From Rhodocyclaceae bacterium (GTDB lineage Bacteria > Pseudomonadota > Gammaproteobacteria > Burkholderiales > Rhodocyclaceae), in NCBI GenBank assembly GCA_013821865.1, contig PNJM01000124.1, positions 1 through 7,799 on the forward strand: a stretch of 7,799 nucleotides of DNA, given 5' to 3'. Below, in pieces: positions 1 to 6,652 of this stretch. The notes beneath the pieces are model-generated. The model made no database searches. It saw only the letters and a program-made list of their open reading frames with translations, and was not told where the DNA came from. Within the stretch, counting starts at the first letter, position 1. The number at the start of each line of letters is the position of its first letter. A program made the position numbers and the translations under genes.

Positions 1-341
1 AGGACGACTGCCAGTTCAAGTGCATCGAGTTCCCCGACGGCCTGCTCATCAGGACGCGCGAAGGCGAGGAATTCCTGACGCTCAACGGCATCCAGACCCA
101 GTCGGCCAGGGTATACAACCTGATCGGCGAGGTCGACGCCATGCGCGGCATGGGCGTCGACGTGCTGCGCATCAGCCCGCAATCGCGGCATACGATGGCG
201 CTGCTCGAGGCCTTCCGCAGTCGCGCGGACGGCGCGATCGATCCCGCCGCGGCATGGCAGAAAATGGCCGCGCTTGGACTGGCGGAACCCTGCAACGGCT
301 TCTGGCACGGCAAGGCCGGCCTTGAGCAGGTGACTGTCTAG
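1..341 (+). CDS. ubiV: UbiV, C-terminal part (peptidase U32-like, oxygen-independent ubiquinone synthesis)
   Basis: Only the last 112 codons are in the window (reading frame starts at base 3, TAG at 339-341). UbiV pairs with UbiU as an Fe-S protein complex that, with UbiT, supports the hydroxylation steps of ubiquinone synthesis without oxygen. The visible part matches the E. coli UbiV C-terminus as I remember it: DDCQFKC corresponds to the DECETCC stretch that supplies two of the four [4Fe-4S] cysteines, followed by the conserved FLTLNGIQTQSARVYNL and VDVLRISPQ segments and a CNGFWHGKAGLE ending. The other two cluster cysteines lie upstream of the window. The ubiT gene follows 93 bases downstream on the same strand, which supports UbiV rather than another U32 peptidase-like protein such as UbiU, RlhA or TrhP. 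The gene is cut only by the window edge; I see no damage. Confidence 0.9.
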   Translation, partial: DDCQFKCIEFPDGLLIRTREGEEFLTLNGIQTQSARVYNLIGEVDAMRGMGVDVLRISPQSRHTMALLEAFRSRADGAIDPAAAWQKMAALGLAEPCNGFWHGKAGLEQVTV

Positions 342-360
342 CAGCCGATTCGGCTGCTTT
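340..360 (+). terminator. Hairpin with short T run at the ubiV stop codon
   Basis: A perfect 8-bp stem (AGCAGCCG at 340-347 with CGGCTGCT at 351-358) closes a 3-base ATT loop and runs into TTT then CCC. It begins inside the ubiV TAG codon. Stem strength and position fit a Rho-independent terminator, but the T run is short (358-360), so termination may be partial. A second small perfect hairpin (GCGGT/ACCGC, 371-383) lies just downstream without a T run. Confidence 0.6.
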
Positions 361-387
361 CCCGGCTGTCGCGGTTGCACCGCCTGG

Positions 388-426
388 GTGATGCCAATAA
401 AGATCCATCCACCGAACTGCTAGAAT
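388..426 (+). promoter_or_regulatory. Possible ubiT promoter with degenerate FNR-like box
   Basis: GTGATGCCAATAAA at 388-401 matches the FNR consensus TTGAT-N4-ATCAA at 8 of 10 positions. TAGAAT at 421-426 matches the sigma-70 -10 consensus at 5 of 6 and ends 8 bases before the ubiT ATG. If TAGAAT is the -10, the box centre sits near -38.5, about 3 bases off the usual class II position, so the pairing of these two elements is uncertain. The need for a promoter here is inferred from the terminator-like hairpin upstream. Confidence 0.35.
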
Positions 427-434
427 CCCATGCC

Positions 435-956
435 ATGAATACCTTGACCAAGTTACGTGAAGCCCTGCGGGGCGGCTTCAGGATTCCGCAATTCGATTTG
501 CCAAAGCCGGTTGGAGCCCTCCATTCGCGCCTGCCGCAGCTGCCGCCGACCCTGGGGCTGGTGGCCGCGCTCAACCTGGCGCTGGGCCGCATCCTGCCGC
601 GCGAGAACCTGGAGCCGCTCACCGGCAAGCTGGTCTGCCTGCGCGTGCTGGACGGCGGCCTGACCCTGCGTTTCACGCTGACGCCGCGCGGCTTCCGCCC
701 TGTGGTCAGCAGCGCAAAGCCGGATGTCTCCATCAGTGCAAAGGCCTGCGACTTCCTCGCCCTGGCCCTGCGCCAGGAAGACCCCGACACGCTGTTCTTC
801 AGCCGGCGCCTGGTCATGGAGGGTGACACCGACCTGGGGCTTTTGGTGAAAAACACGCTGGACTCGGTCGATCTGCCGCGTTTCGAGCCTGAAATGCTGC
901 ACCCGGCCCGCGTGCTGGCGTCGATTCGCCTGCGGCTGGGCCCTTCAAACCGGTAA
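435..956 (+). CDS. ubiT: UbiT, SCP2-domain lipid-binding accessory factor
   Basis: The product is 173 residues, almost the same length as E. coli UbiT (YhbT, 174). UbiT is a sterol-carrier-protein-2 (SCP2) domain protein thought to bind ubiquinone intermediates for the UbiU/UbiV hydroxylation steps. The strongest signature is DPDTLFFSRRLVMEGDT at about residues 116-132, then a LGLLVKN segment, near-identical to the E. coli protein as I remember it. Before it comes an SCP2-like beta region (about 64-110) ending in PDVSISAKACDFLAL. I chose ATG 435 over an in-frame ATG at 375: the 375 start would add 20 residues unlike the family and would place the start upstream of the candidate promoter. No Shine-Dalgarno sequence precedes ATG 435. 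The gene runs in the same direction as ubiV, whereas in E. coli ubiT is divergent from ubiUV. Confidence 0.92.
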   Translation: MNTLTKLREALRGGFRIPQFDLPKPVGALHSRLPQLPPTLGLVAALNLALGRILPRENLEPLTGKLVCLRVLDGGLTLRFTLTPRGFRPVVSSAKPDVSISAKACDFLALALRQEDPDTLFFSRRLVMEGDTDLGLLVKNTLDSVDLPRFEPEMLHPARVLASIRLRLGPSNR

Positions 957-967
957 AATCCCGCCTT

Positions 968-990
968 TCGCGCCTTCGGGCGTGGCCTTT
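968..990 (+). terminator. UUCG-tetraloop hairpin after ubiT, possible terminator
   Basis: CGCC-TTCG-GGCG at 971-982 forms a stem closed by the very stable C(UUCG)G tetraloop. It can be extended outward to 968-985 by one C-G and two G-U pairs. It is followed by CCTTT (986-990), a poor T run, so termination would be weak or Rho-assisted. It begins 11 bases after the ubiT stop codon, the expected place for an end signal. The TT of the tail already belongs to the FNR-like box. Confidence 0.4.
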
Positions 991-1030
991 GATCCTGGTT
1001 AAACTCCGGCCCGCCGGAGTCATGCAGAAT
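989..1030 (+). promoter_or_regulatory. Candidate FNR/ANR-type promoter of the ccm operon
   Basis: TTGATCCTGGTTAA at 989-1002 has a perfect left half-site (TTGAT) and matches the FNR consensus at 8 of 10 positions overall. CAGAAT at 1025-1030 matches TATAAT at 4 of 6. With a start point near 1037 the box centre (995.5) is at -41.5, the classic class II activator position. No recognisable -35 hexamer is needed in such promoters. The start point would lie 1-2 bases before the ccmA ATG. The binding factor and oxygen control are inferred. Confidence 0.45.
1003..1020. repeat. Perfect inverted repeat between FNR-like box and ccmA
   Basis: ACTCCGGC and GCCGGAGT are perfect reverse complements separated by CC (8-2-8; as RNA, a 7-bp stem with a 4-base loop). 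It lies directly between the FNR-like box and the -10-like hexamer. It also contains the only GGAG in front of ccmA (1016-1019), 19 bases from the ATG and so too far to act as its ribosome site. It has no T run behind it. It could be an operator, part of a ubiT terminator region, or a chance GC-rich palindrome. Confidence 0.5.
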
Positions 1031-1038
1031 TTGCCCCG

Positions 1039-1653
1039 ATGCTTGAAGCCAGCAATCTCGAGTGCGTGCGCGGCGAGAAGAGCCTGTTCCGCGGGCTCTC
1101 TTTCCGGCTCGGTGCCGGCGCCTGCCTGATGGTGCAGGGGGCCAACGGCAGCGGCAAGACCAGCCTGCTGCGCATGCTGTGCGGCCTGTCGCCGCCGGCC
1201 GGGGGCGAGATCCGCTGGGGCGGCACGCCGATCCGCGAGCTGGCCGAGGACTTCCGGCGCGAACTGATCTATTGCGGACACGCCGGCGCGGTGAAGGACG
1301 ATCTGACCGCGCAGGAAAACGTGCGCATGTCGGCGCGGCTCGCCGGACAGGCGGCAGGCGAGGATGAAGCGCGCGGCGCCCTGCGCAGCCTCGGCCTGAA
1401 AGGCCGCGAGGATCTGCCGGCGCGCGTGCTCTCGGCCGGCCAGAAGCGCCGGGTCGCGCTGGCGCGCCTGCTGCTCGGCAAGCACCGGTTGTGGATACTG
1501 GACGAGCCGCTCACGGCACTGGACAAGGCGGCCGTGGCCACCTTGTGCGGCATGATCGACGCGCACCTGGCCTCCGGCGGCATGGCGGTGCTGACCAGCC
1601 ACCAGGAACTGCCGCTGGCGGCCGGCCGCATAGAACACCTGCGGCTCGACTGA
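1039..1653 (+). CDS. ccmA: CcmA, ATP-binding subunit of the CcmABCD haem exporter
   Basis: CcmA is the cytoplasmic ATPase of the CcmAB transporter. Its ATP hydrolysis drives release of haem-loaded CcmE from CcmC/CcmD in cytochrome c maturation System I. The 204-residue product has the full ABC ATPase set: Walker A GANGSGKT at 34-41, signature LSAGQ at 131-135, Walker B LWILDEP at 151-157 and the switch histidine in LTSHQE at residue 188. The CcmA-typical GHAGAVKDDLTAQENV stretch at about 80-95 and the N-terminus MLEA match E. coli CcmA. ATG 1039 is the only reasonable start, because an in-frame TAA lies at 1000-1002 with no ATG between. No Shine-Dalgarno sequence is visible. The stop overlaps the ccmB ATG by one base (TGATG). 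Confidence 0.97.
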   Translation: MLEASNLECVRGEKSLFRGLSFRLGAGACLMVQGANGSGKTSLLRMLCGLSPPAGGEIRWGGTPIRELAEDFRRELIYCGHAGAVKDDLTAQENVRMSARLAGQAAGEDEARGALRSLGLKGREDLPARVLSAGQKRRVALARLLLGKHRLWILDEPLTALDKAAVATLCGMIDAHLASGGMAVLTSHQELPLAAGRIEHLRLD

Positions 1654-2336
1654 TGGCCGAGACCAACATCCTCACGGCGTTGGGCGGCATCGTGCGGCGC
1701 GATCTGCTGCTGGCCGCGCGGCGCAAGTCGGACGTGCTGACGACGCTGTTCTTCTTCGTCATCGTCGTCAGCCTGTTCCCGCTCGGCATCGGGCCGGAGA
1801 TGGACATGCTGCGCAAGATCGCCCCCGGCGTGCTGTGGGTGGCCGCGCTGCTGGCGACCATGCTCTCGCTGAACCGCCTGTTCGCCGCCGACTACGCCGA
1901 CGGCGCGCTGGAGCAGATGGCGCTTTCCGCCGTGCCGCTGGGGGTGCTGGTGACGGGCAAGGTGATTGCGCACTGGCTGCTGTCGGGACTGCCGCTGACG
2001 CTGCTGGCGCCGGTGCTGGGCCTGCAGTTCGACCTTGCCCCCGCGTCGCTGGCGGTGCTGGTCGTCGCGCTGGCCATAGGCACGCCGGTGCTGAGCCTGA
2101 TCGGCGCCATTGGCGCGGCGCTGACGCTGGGCGTGCGCGGCGGCGGCGTGCTGGTGTCGCTGCTGGTGCTGCCGCTCTACGTGCCGGTGCTGATCTTCGG
2201 CGCCGGCGCGGTGGAGGCGGATATCACCGGCTTGGGCGCCGCCGCGCACCTGTCGCTGCTGGCGGCCTTTCTGGCGCTGGCCGCGTTTTTCGGACCATGG
2301 GCGACGACGGTGGCTTTGAGGATTGCTTTGGAATGA
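1653..2336 (+). CDS. ccmB: CcmB, membrane subunit of the CcmABCD haem exporter
   Basis: The product is 227 residues (E. coli CcmB is 220) and is almost entirely hydrophobic, with about six predicted inner-membrane helices. After a short basic cytoplasmic start (residues about 15-26, VRRDLLLAARRKSDV) comes the family hallmark FPLGIGPE near residues 42-49, then IAPGVLWVAALLATMLSLNRLF. AHWLLSGLPLTLLAPV and RGGGVLVSLLVLPLYVPVLIF follow in the middle and later part, all typical of CcmB. It forms the permease with CcmA. I chose ATG 1653, in the TGATG junction with ccmA, because it yields the family length and coupling to the ATPase gene. Its stop overlaps the ccmC start (ATGA). Confidence 0.96.
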   Translation: MAETNILTALGGIVRRDLLLAARRKSDVLTTLFFFVIVVSLFPLGIGPEMDMLRKIAPGVLWVAALLATMLSLNRLFAADYADGALEQMALSAVPLGVLVTGKVIAHWLLSGLPLTLLAPVLGLQFDLAPASLAVLVVALAIGTPVLSLIGAIGAALTLGVRGGGVLVSLLVLPLYVPVLIFGAGAVEADITGLGAAAHLSLLAAFLALAAFFGPWATTVALRIALE

Positions 2337-3082
2337 ACAACCGACTGATCAACTGGTTCAGGTACGCCTCGCCGCAGACGTTCTATCCGCTGGCGGGGAA
2401 AATGATTCCGTGGTTCTGGGCGCTGACGGCGGTTTTCGGCATCGCCGGACTCTACATCGGTTTCTTCGCCGCGCCCACCGACGCCCAGCAGGGCGAGGGC
2501 TACCGCATCATCTTCATCCATGTGCCCGCCTCGTGGATGTCGATGTTCATCTATCTCGTCATGGCTTTCTGGGCGGCGCTCGGGCTGGGCTTCAACACGC
2601 GGCTCTCCGGCATGATGGCTTCCGCGCTGGCGCCCACCGGTGCGCTGATGGCCTTTCTCTCGCTGTGGACCGGCGCCTTGTGGGGCAAGCCGATGTGGGG
2701 CACCTGGTGGGTGTGGGACGCCCGGCTCACGTCCGAGTTGATCCTGTTCTTTCTCTACCTCGGCTTCATCGCCCTGCAGTCGGCCATCGACGAGCCGCGC
2801 CGCGCCGACAAGGCGGGCGCCGTGCTGGCGCTGGTCGGCGTGATCAACATCCCCATCATCTACTTCTCGGTGAAATGGTGGAATACCCTGCACCAGGGGG
2901 CCTCGGTCAGTCTCACCAGGTCGCCCTCGATGGCGCAGGCCATGCTGTGGGGCATGCTGCTGATGGCGCTGGCGTTCTGGATGTATTCCATCGCCGTGGC
3001 GCTGGCGCGGGTGCGCGCGATCATCCTGGAGCGGGAGCGCCACGCCGGCTGGGTGGAAGAATTGCGGGAGGTGCGGCAATGA
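2333..3082 (+). CDS. ccmC: CcmC, haem-handling WWD-domain protein that loads CcmE
   Basis: CcmC is an inner-membrane protein of the haem-handling family. It presents haem in a periplasmic tryptophan-rich surface for covalent attachment to CcmE. The product is 249 residues (E. coli 245) with six hydrophobic stretches. The WWD motif WGTWWVWDARLTS runs from about residue 122 to 134. The two periplasmic haem-ligand histidines are present: His63 (in IFIHVPASW) and His187 (in WWNTLHQG), matching His60 and His184 of E. coli CcmC. The ATG sits in an ATGA overlap with the ccmB stop, with only a poor ribosome site (TTTGGA), so translation is probably coupled. The C-terminal tail from about residue 226 is charged, as expected for a cytoplasmic end. 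Confidence 0.97.
   Translation: MNNRLINWFRYASPQTFYPLAGKMIPWFWALTAVFGIAGLYIGFFAAPTDAQQGEGYRIIFIHVPASWMSMFIYLVMAFWAALGLGFNTRLSGMMASALAPTGALMAFLSLWTGALWGKPMWGTWWVWDARLTSELILFFLYLGFIALQSAIDEPRRADKAGAVLALVGVINIPIIYFSVKWWNTLHQGASVSLTRSPSMAQAMLWGMLLMALAFWMYSIAVALARVRAIILERERHAGWVEELREVRQ
3066..3071 (+). promoter_or_regulatory. Ribosome binding site of ccmD
   Basis: GGGAGG lies 7 bases before ATG 3079, inside the end of ccmC. It is one of the strongest ribosome sites in the operon. It fixes the start of the small ccmD gene, which would be easy to miss because a much longer unrelated reading frame extends upstream of it in the same frame. Confidence 0.8.
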
Positions 3083-3264
3083 AATGGAACAGCCTCGGCG
3101 AGTTTCTCGCCATGGGCGGCTACGCCTTCTACGTCTGGGGCTCCTTCGGCGCCTGTGCGGCGCTGATGATCGTGGAACCTATTCTGGTCAGGCTGCGTCG
3201 AAAGAACGCCCTTCAAGAACTCAAGCGGGAAATCGCCGCCAGCGCCGAAAACAATGAAACCTAG
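3079..3264 (+). CDS. ccmD: CcmD, small membrane protein of the haem exporter
   Basis: This 61-residue protein has the CcmD pattern: an N-terminal segment with [14 protein letters not shown] (about residues 12-25), a single membrane helix (about 15-38), then a highly charged cytoplasmic tail ([16 protein letters not shown]). E. coli CcmD (69 residues) carries the matching MGGYAFFVW. CcmD stabilises the CcmC-haem-CcmE complex and is needed to release holo-CcmE. The start at ATG 3079 is supported by an ATGA overlap with ccmC, a good ribosome site and the family N-terminus. Upstream sequence in the same frame is a shadow of ccmC and not part of this protein. The stop lies 11 bases inside ccmE. 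Confidence 0.93.
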   Translation: MKWNSLGEFLAMGGYAFYVWGSFGACAALMIVEPILVRLRRKNALQELKREIAASAENNET

Positions 3265-3700
3265 ACACAAACGCTTCGCCATCATCGGCGGCGGCCTTGC
3301 CGCACTCGGCATCGCCGCCGCATTGGTACTCAACGCCTTCCAGAGCAACCTGGTATTCTTCTTTACGCCGACGCAGGTCGCGGCGGGCGAGGCGCCGCAA
3401 GGAAAGACTTTCCGCATCGGCGGCCTGGTCAAGGAAGGCAGCATGAAACGCCAGTCCGACGGCCTCACCGTGCGGTTCATCGTGACCGACACGGCGAAGG
3501 AGATGTCCGTCGCCTACACCGGCATCCTGCCCGACCTGTTCCGCGAGGGCAAAGGCGTCGTGGCGCAGGGCAAGCTCGGACCGGACGGCCTCTTTGCCGC
3601 TTCCGAGGTACTGGCCAAGCACGACGAGAACTACATGCCGCCGGAAGCGCAGCACGCGGTCGAGCAGGCGCACAAGACGGCGAAGAGCGTGAAGCAATGA
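3254..3700 (+). CDS. ccmE: CcmE, periplasmic haem chaperone
   Basis: CcmE binds haem covalently in the periplasm and carries it from CcmC/CcmD to the CcmF/H ligase. The 148-residue product has a basic N-terminus (KPRHKR), one membrane anchor (about 8-28) and a periplasmic beta-barrel of the OB-fold type. It ends with the haem-attachment motif [10 protein letters not shown], in which His123 is the covalent haem residue and Tyr127 the expected axial ligand (His130 and Tyr134 in E. coli). The histidine form makes this the ordinary type and not the cysteine (CxxxY) variant of some archaea and Gram-positives. The start overlaps the end of ccmD by 11 bases and has little Shine-Dalgarno sequence, pointing to coupling. 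The flexible tail after residue 130 is hydrophilic, as usual. Confidence 0.97.
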   Translation: MKPRHKRFAIIGGGLAALGIAAALVLNAFQSNLVFFFTPTQVAAGEAPQGKTFRIGGLVKEGSMKRQSDGLTVRFIVTDTAKEMSVAYTGILPDLFREGKGVVAQGKLGPDGLFAASEVLAKHDENYMPPEAQHAVEQAHKTAKSVKQ

Positions 3701-5655
3701 TTCCCGAACTCGGCCACTTTGCCCTGATCCTCGCCCTGTTCATGGTTCTCGTGCAGGGCACGCTGCCTTTGATCGGCGCCGCACGCGGCAGCCTGCCGTG
3801 GATCGCCCTGGCGCGGCCGGCCGCCCGCGCCCAGTTCCTGCTGGTGGCAACCGCCTTCGGCTGCCTCACCTGGGCCTTCGTCGCCAATGACTTCTCCGTC
3901 GTCTACGTCGCGCAGCATTCCAATTCGCGGCTGCCGCTGATCTACCGCATAGCCGGCGTCTGGGGCGGCCACGAGGGATCGCTCCTGTTGTGGATGCTGA
4001 TGCTGTCGGGCTGGACGCTGGCGGTCAGCGCCCTCTCGCGCCACCTGCCCGACACGATGGCGGCGCGCGTGCTGGGCGTGCTGGGACTGGTGGCGGTGGG
4101 TTTCCTGCTCTTCATCCTGTTCACTTCCAATCCCTTCGAGCGCCTGCTGCCGGCGGCCGAGGACGGGCGCGACCTCAATCCGCTGCTGCAGGATCCCGGC
4201 CTGGTATTCCACCCGCCCATGCTGTACATGGGCTATGTCGGCTTCTCCGTCGCCTTCGCCTTCGCCATCGCGGCGCTCCTGTCCGGCCAGCTCGATGCCG
4301 CCTGGGCACGCTGGTCGCGGCCGTGGACCACGGCGGCCTGGATCTTCCTGACGCTGGGCATCGCGCTGGGCTCCTGGTGGGCCTATTACGAACTGGGCTG
4401 GGGCGGCTGGTGGTTCTGGGACCCGGTGGAGAACGCCTCCTTCCTGCCCTGGCTGGTGGGGACGGCGCTGGTGCACTCGCTGGCGGTGACGGAGAAGCGC
4501 GGCAGCTTCAAGAACTGGACGGTGCTGCTGGCCATCGCCGCCTTCTCGCTCTCCCTGCTCGGCACGTTTCTCGTACGCTCCGGCGTGCTGAGCTCGGTGC
4601 ATGCCTTCGCCACCGACCCGCGCCGCGGCATTTTCATCCTGATCCTGCTCGCCATCGTCATCGGCGGCTCGCTCCTCCTGTTCGCCCTGCGCGCGCCGAA
4701 GGTCGGCCTGGGCGGCAGCTTCGCCCTGATTTCGCGCGAATCCCTGCTGCTGATGAACAATGTCCTGCTGGTCGTGGCGGCCGGCTCCGTGCTGCTCGGC
4801 ACGCTCTATCCGCTGTTCATAGACGCGCTCGGCCTGGGCAAGCTCTCCGTCGGCCCACCCTACTTCAACTCGGTGTTCGCGCCGCTCATGGTGCCGGCGC
4901 TCTTCCTCATGGCGCTGGGTCCGTTCGCGCGCTGGAAGCACGCCAGCCTCGCCGACATGGCGAAGCGGCTGCGATCGGCCTTCGTCGCCGCGCTGGTCGT
5001 CGCGATCGCCGTACCGCTCGCCTTCGGCCAATGGACGCCGCTCATTGCGCTGGGCTTGCTGCTCGCCACCTGGATCATCGCCGGCAGCGTGGTCAACGTC
5101 ATCGAACGGGTGCGCGCGACCGGCGGCGGCCTCCTGGCGCAGCCGCGCAGCTGGTACGGCATGCACCTCGCGCACCTGGGCATCGCCGTCTTCGTCATCG
5201 GCGTGACCATGGTCAAGGGCTACGAGTCTGAGAAGGACGTGCGCATGGAGCCGGACGATACGGTGTCGGTGGGCGGCTACACCTTCCGTTTCGTCGGCGT
5301 GCGCGAGGCGATGGGGCCCAACTACCGCGCCATGGTGGGCGAGCTCGAACTGTCGAAGGACGGCAAGGTGCTGCGCACGATGAACCCGGAGAAGCGCCAG
5401 TATCTTTCCTCGGCCATGCCCATGACCGAGGCGGCCATCGATACCGGCCTGCTGCGTGACGTCTATGTCTCGCTGGGCGAACCGATAGACGAACGCGCCT
5501 GGAGCGTGCGCGTGTATCACAAGCCGTTCGTTGACTGGATCTGGGGCGGCTGCCTGCTCATGGCGCTGGGCGGGCTGGTCGCCATGAGCGACCGGCGCTA
5601 TCGTCTGAAGAAGGCCGCCAGTGCCCGCGTCGTAACGCAAGGAGCTGCGGCATGA
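3697..5655 (+). CDS. ccmF: CcmF, haem lyase core of the cytochrome c synthetase
   Basis: CcmF is the large inner-membrane subunit that accepts haem from CcmE and, with CcmH and CcmI, attaches it to apocytochrome CXXCH motifs. The product is 652 residues (E. coli 647) with many membrane helices. It shows [13 protein letters not shown] (about 87-99), [10 protein letters not shown] (171-180, His172), the WWD domain [15 protein letters not shown] (234-248), His260, SSVHAF (299-304, His302) and MHLAHLG (489-495, His490/His493). These correspond to the four conserved histidines of E. coli CcmF (173, 261, 303, 491). A large periplasmic loop spans about 507-610, before a final membrane helix at about 612-629. 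It starts in an ATGA overlap with ccmE and ends in one with ccmG. A long open frame on the opposite strand is a GC-composition shadow. Confidence 0.98.
   Translation: MIPELGHFALILALFMVLVQGTLPLIGAARGSLPWIALARPAARAQFLLVATAFGCLTWAFVANDFSVVYVAQHSNSRLPLIYRIAGVWGGHEGSLLLWMLMLSGWTLAVSALSRHLPDTMAARVLGVLGLVAVGFLLFILFTSNPFERLLPAAEDGRDLNPLLQDPGLVFHPPMLYMGYVGFSVAFAFAIAALLSGQLDAAWARWSRPWTTAAWIFLTLGIALGSWWAYYELGWGGWWFWDPVENASFLPWLVGTALVHSLAVTEKRGSFKNWTVLLAIAAFSLSLLGTFLVRSGVLSSVHAFATDPRRGIFILILLAIVIGGSLLLFALRAPKVGLGGSFALISRESLLLMNNVLLVVAAGSVLLGTLYPLFIDALGLGKLSVGPPYFNSVFAPLMVPALFLMALGPFARWKHASLADMAKRLRSAFVAALVVAIAVPLAFGQWTPLIALGLLLATWIIAGSVVNVIERVRATGGGLLAQPRSWYGMHLAHLGIAVFVIGVTMVKGYESEKDVRMEPDDTVSVGGYTFRFVGVREAMGPNYRAMVGELELSKDGKVLRTMNPEKRQYLSSAMPMTEAAIDTGLLRDVYVSLGEPIDERAWSVRVYHKPFVDWIWGGCLLMALGGLVAMSDRRYRLKKAASARVVTQGAAA
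5639..5644 (+). promoter_or_regulatory. Ribosome binding site of ccmG
   Basis: AAGGAG lies 7 bases before ATG 5652, inside the end of ccmF. It is a near-consensus Shine-Dalgarno site and supports the chosen ccmG start. Confidence 0.8.
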
Positions 5656-6176
5656 CCCGCTTTCTGGTGCCGCTGGGCATTTTCATCGTTCTCGTGGCCT
5701 TCCTCGCCATCGGCCTCAACCTCAATCCGCGCGAGGTGCCCTCGCCGCTCGTCGGCAAGCCGGCGCCCGCCTTCGAGTTGCCGCAACTGCACAAGCCCGA
5801 CGAGAAGTTCGCGCCGCGCGAGATGCAGGGCAAGGTGTGGCTGCTCAACGTCTGGGCCTCGTGGTGCGCCTCCTGCCGCCAGGAGCACCCGTTGCTGGTG
5901 GATCTGTCCGAATCGAAAATCGTGCCGATCTACGGCCTCAACTACAAGGATCAGCGCGAGGATGCGCTGCGCTGGCTGAAACAACTCGGCGACCCTTACG
6001 TGATGAGCATTTCCGACGCGGAAGGACGCACCGGCATCGACTACGGCGTGTATGGCGTACCCGAAACCTACGTCATCGACAAGGCGGGCGTCATCCGCTA
6101 CAAGCAGATCGGGCCGGTCACGCGCGAAGCGCTCGACGGCAAGATTCTGCCGCTGGTGAAGGAATTGCAAAAATGA
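5652..6176 (+). CDS. ccmG: CcmG (DsbE), membrane-anchored thiol reductase for apocytochrome c
   Basis: CcmG is a thioredoxin-fold protein anchored on the periplasmic side. It takes electrons from DsbD (CcdA-like) and keeps the apocytochrome CXXCH or CcmH cysteines reduced. The 174-residue product has an uncleaved N-terminal anchor (about 4-22), then VGKPAPAFELPQL, and the active site NVWASWCASC with Cys72 and Cys75. The cis-proline loop is GVPETYVID (Pro137), and the CcmG-type acidic insert region GLNYKDQREDALRWL lies at about 95-109. The CXXC dipeptide is Ala-Ser where E. coli has Pro-Thr, within the range seen in the family. It overlaps ccmF and ccmH by 4 bases each. Confidence 0.97.
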   Translation: MTRFLVPLGIFIVLVAFLAIGLNLNPREVPSPLVGKPAPAFELPQLHKPDEKFAPREMQGKVWLLNVWASWCASCRQEHPLLVDLSESKIVPIYGLNYKDQREDALRWLKQLGDPYVMSISDAEGRTGIDYGVYGVPETYVIDKAGVIRYKQIGPVTREALDGKILPLVKELQK

Positions 6177-6652
6177 AGCGCCTGTTCCTGACGCTGTGCA
6201 CCACCCTGCTGTGCTGCTCGGCCATCGCCAAGGAAGCCGCGCCGATGGCCGAGGACGTGCAGGTCGAGAAGCGCATGGTGTCCATCTCCGAGGAACTGCG
6301 CTGCCTGGTCTGCCAGAACGAGTCGCTGGCCGGCTCTCACGCCGACCTGGCGCAGGATCTGCGCCGCGAAATCCGCCAGCAGATCAGGCTGGGCAAGTCG
6401 GACAAGGAGATCATGGATTTCATGGTGGGGCGCTACGGCGATTTCGTGCGCTACCGGCCGCCGCTGAAGGCCACGACCTTCCTGCTCTGGTTCGGCCCGC
6501 TGCTGCTGCTCGTCGCCGGCGTCGCCACGCTGCTGCTCTACCTGCGCCGCCGCGGCAGGCGCGTGGCCGATGCCGCCGCGCTCTCGACCGAGGATCAGCA
6601 GAAGGTCGAGGCCCTGCTCAAGGAGGCCGCTGACAGCGGCAGGAACCCATGA
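6173..6652 (+). CDS. ccmH: CcmH, apocytochrome thiol oxidoreductase (short form)
   Basis: The product is 159 residues and corresponds to the N-terminal domain of the larger E. coli CcmH. It has a signal peptide (about 1-19, ending AIA), then the family signature LRCLVCQNESLAGSHADLA with redox cysteines Cys44 and Cys47. A helical segment GKSDKEIMDFMVGRYGDFVRYRPP follows at about 74-97, then a membrane helix at about 102-124 and a basic stop-transfer (RRRGRR). CcmH reduces or holds apocytochrome thiols for CcmF. The C-terminal tail (about 130-159) is cytoplasmic and hydrophilic. In this organism the CcmI part is a separate gene, as in alpha- and many betaproteobacteria. The gene starts in an ATGA overlap with ccmG, with AAGGAA upstream. 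Confidence 0.97.
   Translation: MKRLFLTLCTTLLCCSAIAKEAAPMAEDVQVEKRMVSISEELRCLVCQNESLAGSHADLAQDLRREIRQQIRLGKSDKEIMDFMVGRYGDFVRYRPPLKATTFLLWFGPLLLLVAGVATLLLYLRRRGRRVADAAALSTEDQQKVEALLKEAADSGRNP

Noticed and set aside
375..434. Earlier in-frame start for ubiT
   Set aside because: Adds 20 residues unlike the family, overlaps the candidate promoter and a small hairpin, and has no ribosome site. ATG 435 gives the length of known UbiT.
1022..1129. 35-codon open frame starting at ATG 1022 with GGAG upstream, overlapping ccmA
   Set aside because: GGAG is only 2 bases from the ATG, too close to work, and the peptide has no pattern. It is most likely chance, though a leader peptide coupled to ccmA cannot be fully excluded.
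1269..2249. 326-codon open frame on the - strand opposite ccmA/ccmB
   Set aside because: Low-complexity Gln/His/Arg-rich translation without any recognisable domain; fully overlaps conserved ccm genes.
1835..2335. Upstream extension of the ccmC reading frame inside ccmB
   Set aside because: The Arg/Ala/Gly-rich sequence is an out-of-frame reading of ccmB. The CcmC family N-terminus begins at the ATGA junction at 2333.
3631..5640. 669-codon open frame on the - strand opposite ccmF
   Set aside because: It is the antisense shadow of a highly conserved ccmF. The translation is rich in Arg, Gln, His and Ala with no membrane or domain pattern, as expected from GC-rich codon use on the other strand.
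2333..5655. Two WWD-motif proteins (CcmC and CcmF) as a possible recent duplication
   Set aside because: Both are normal members of System I operons with different lengths and topologies; the shared motif is ancient.
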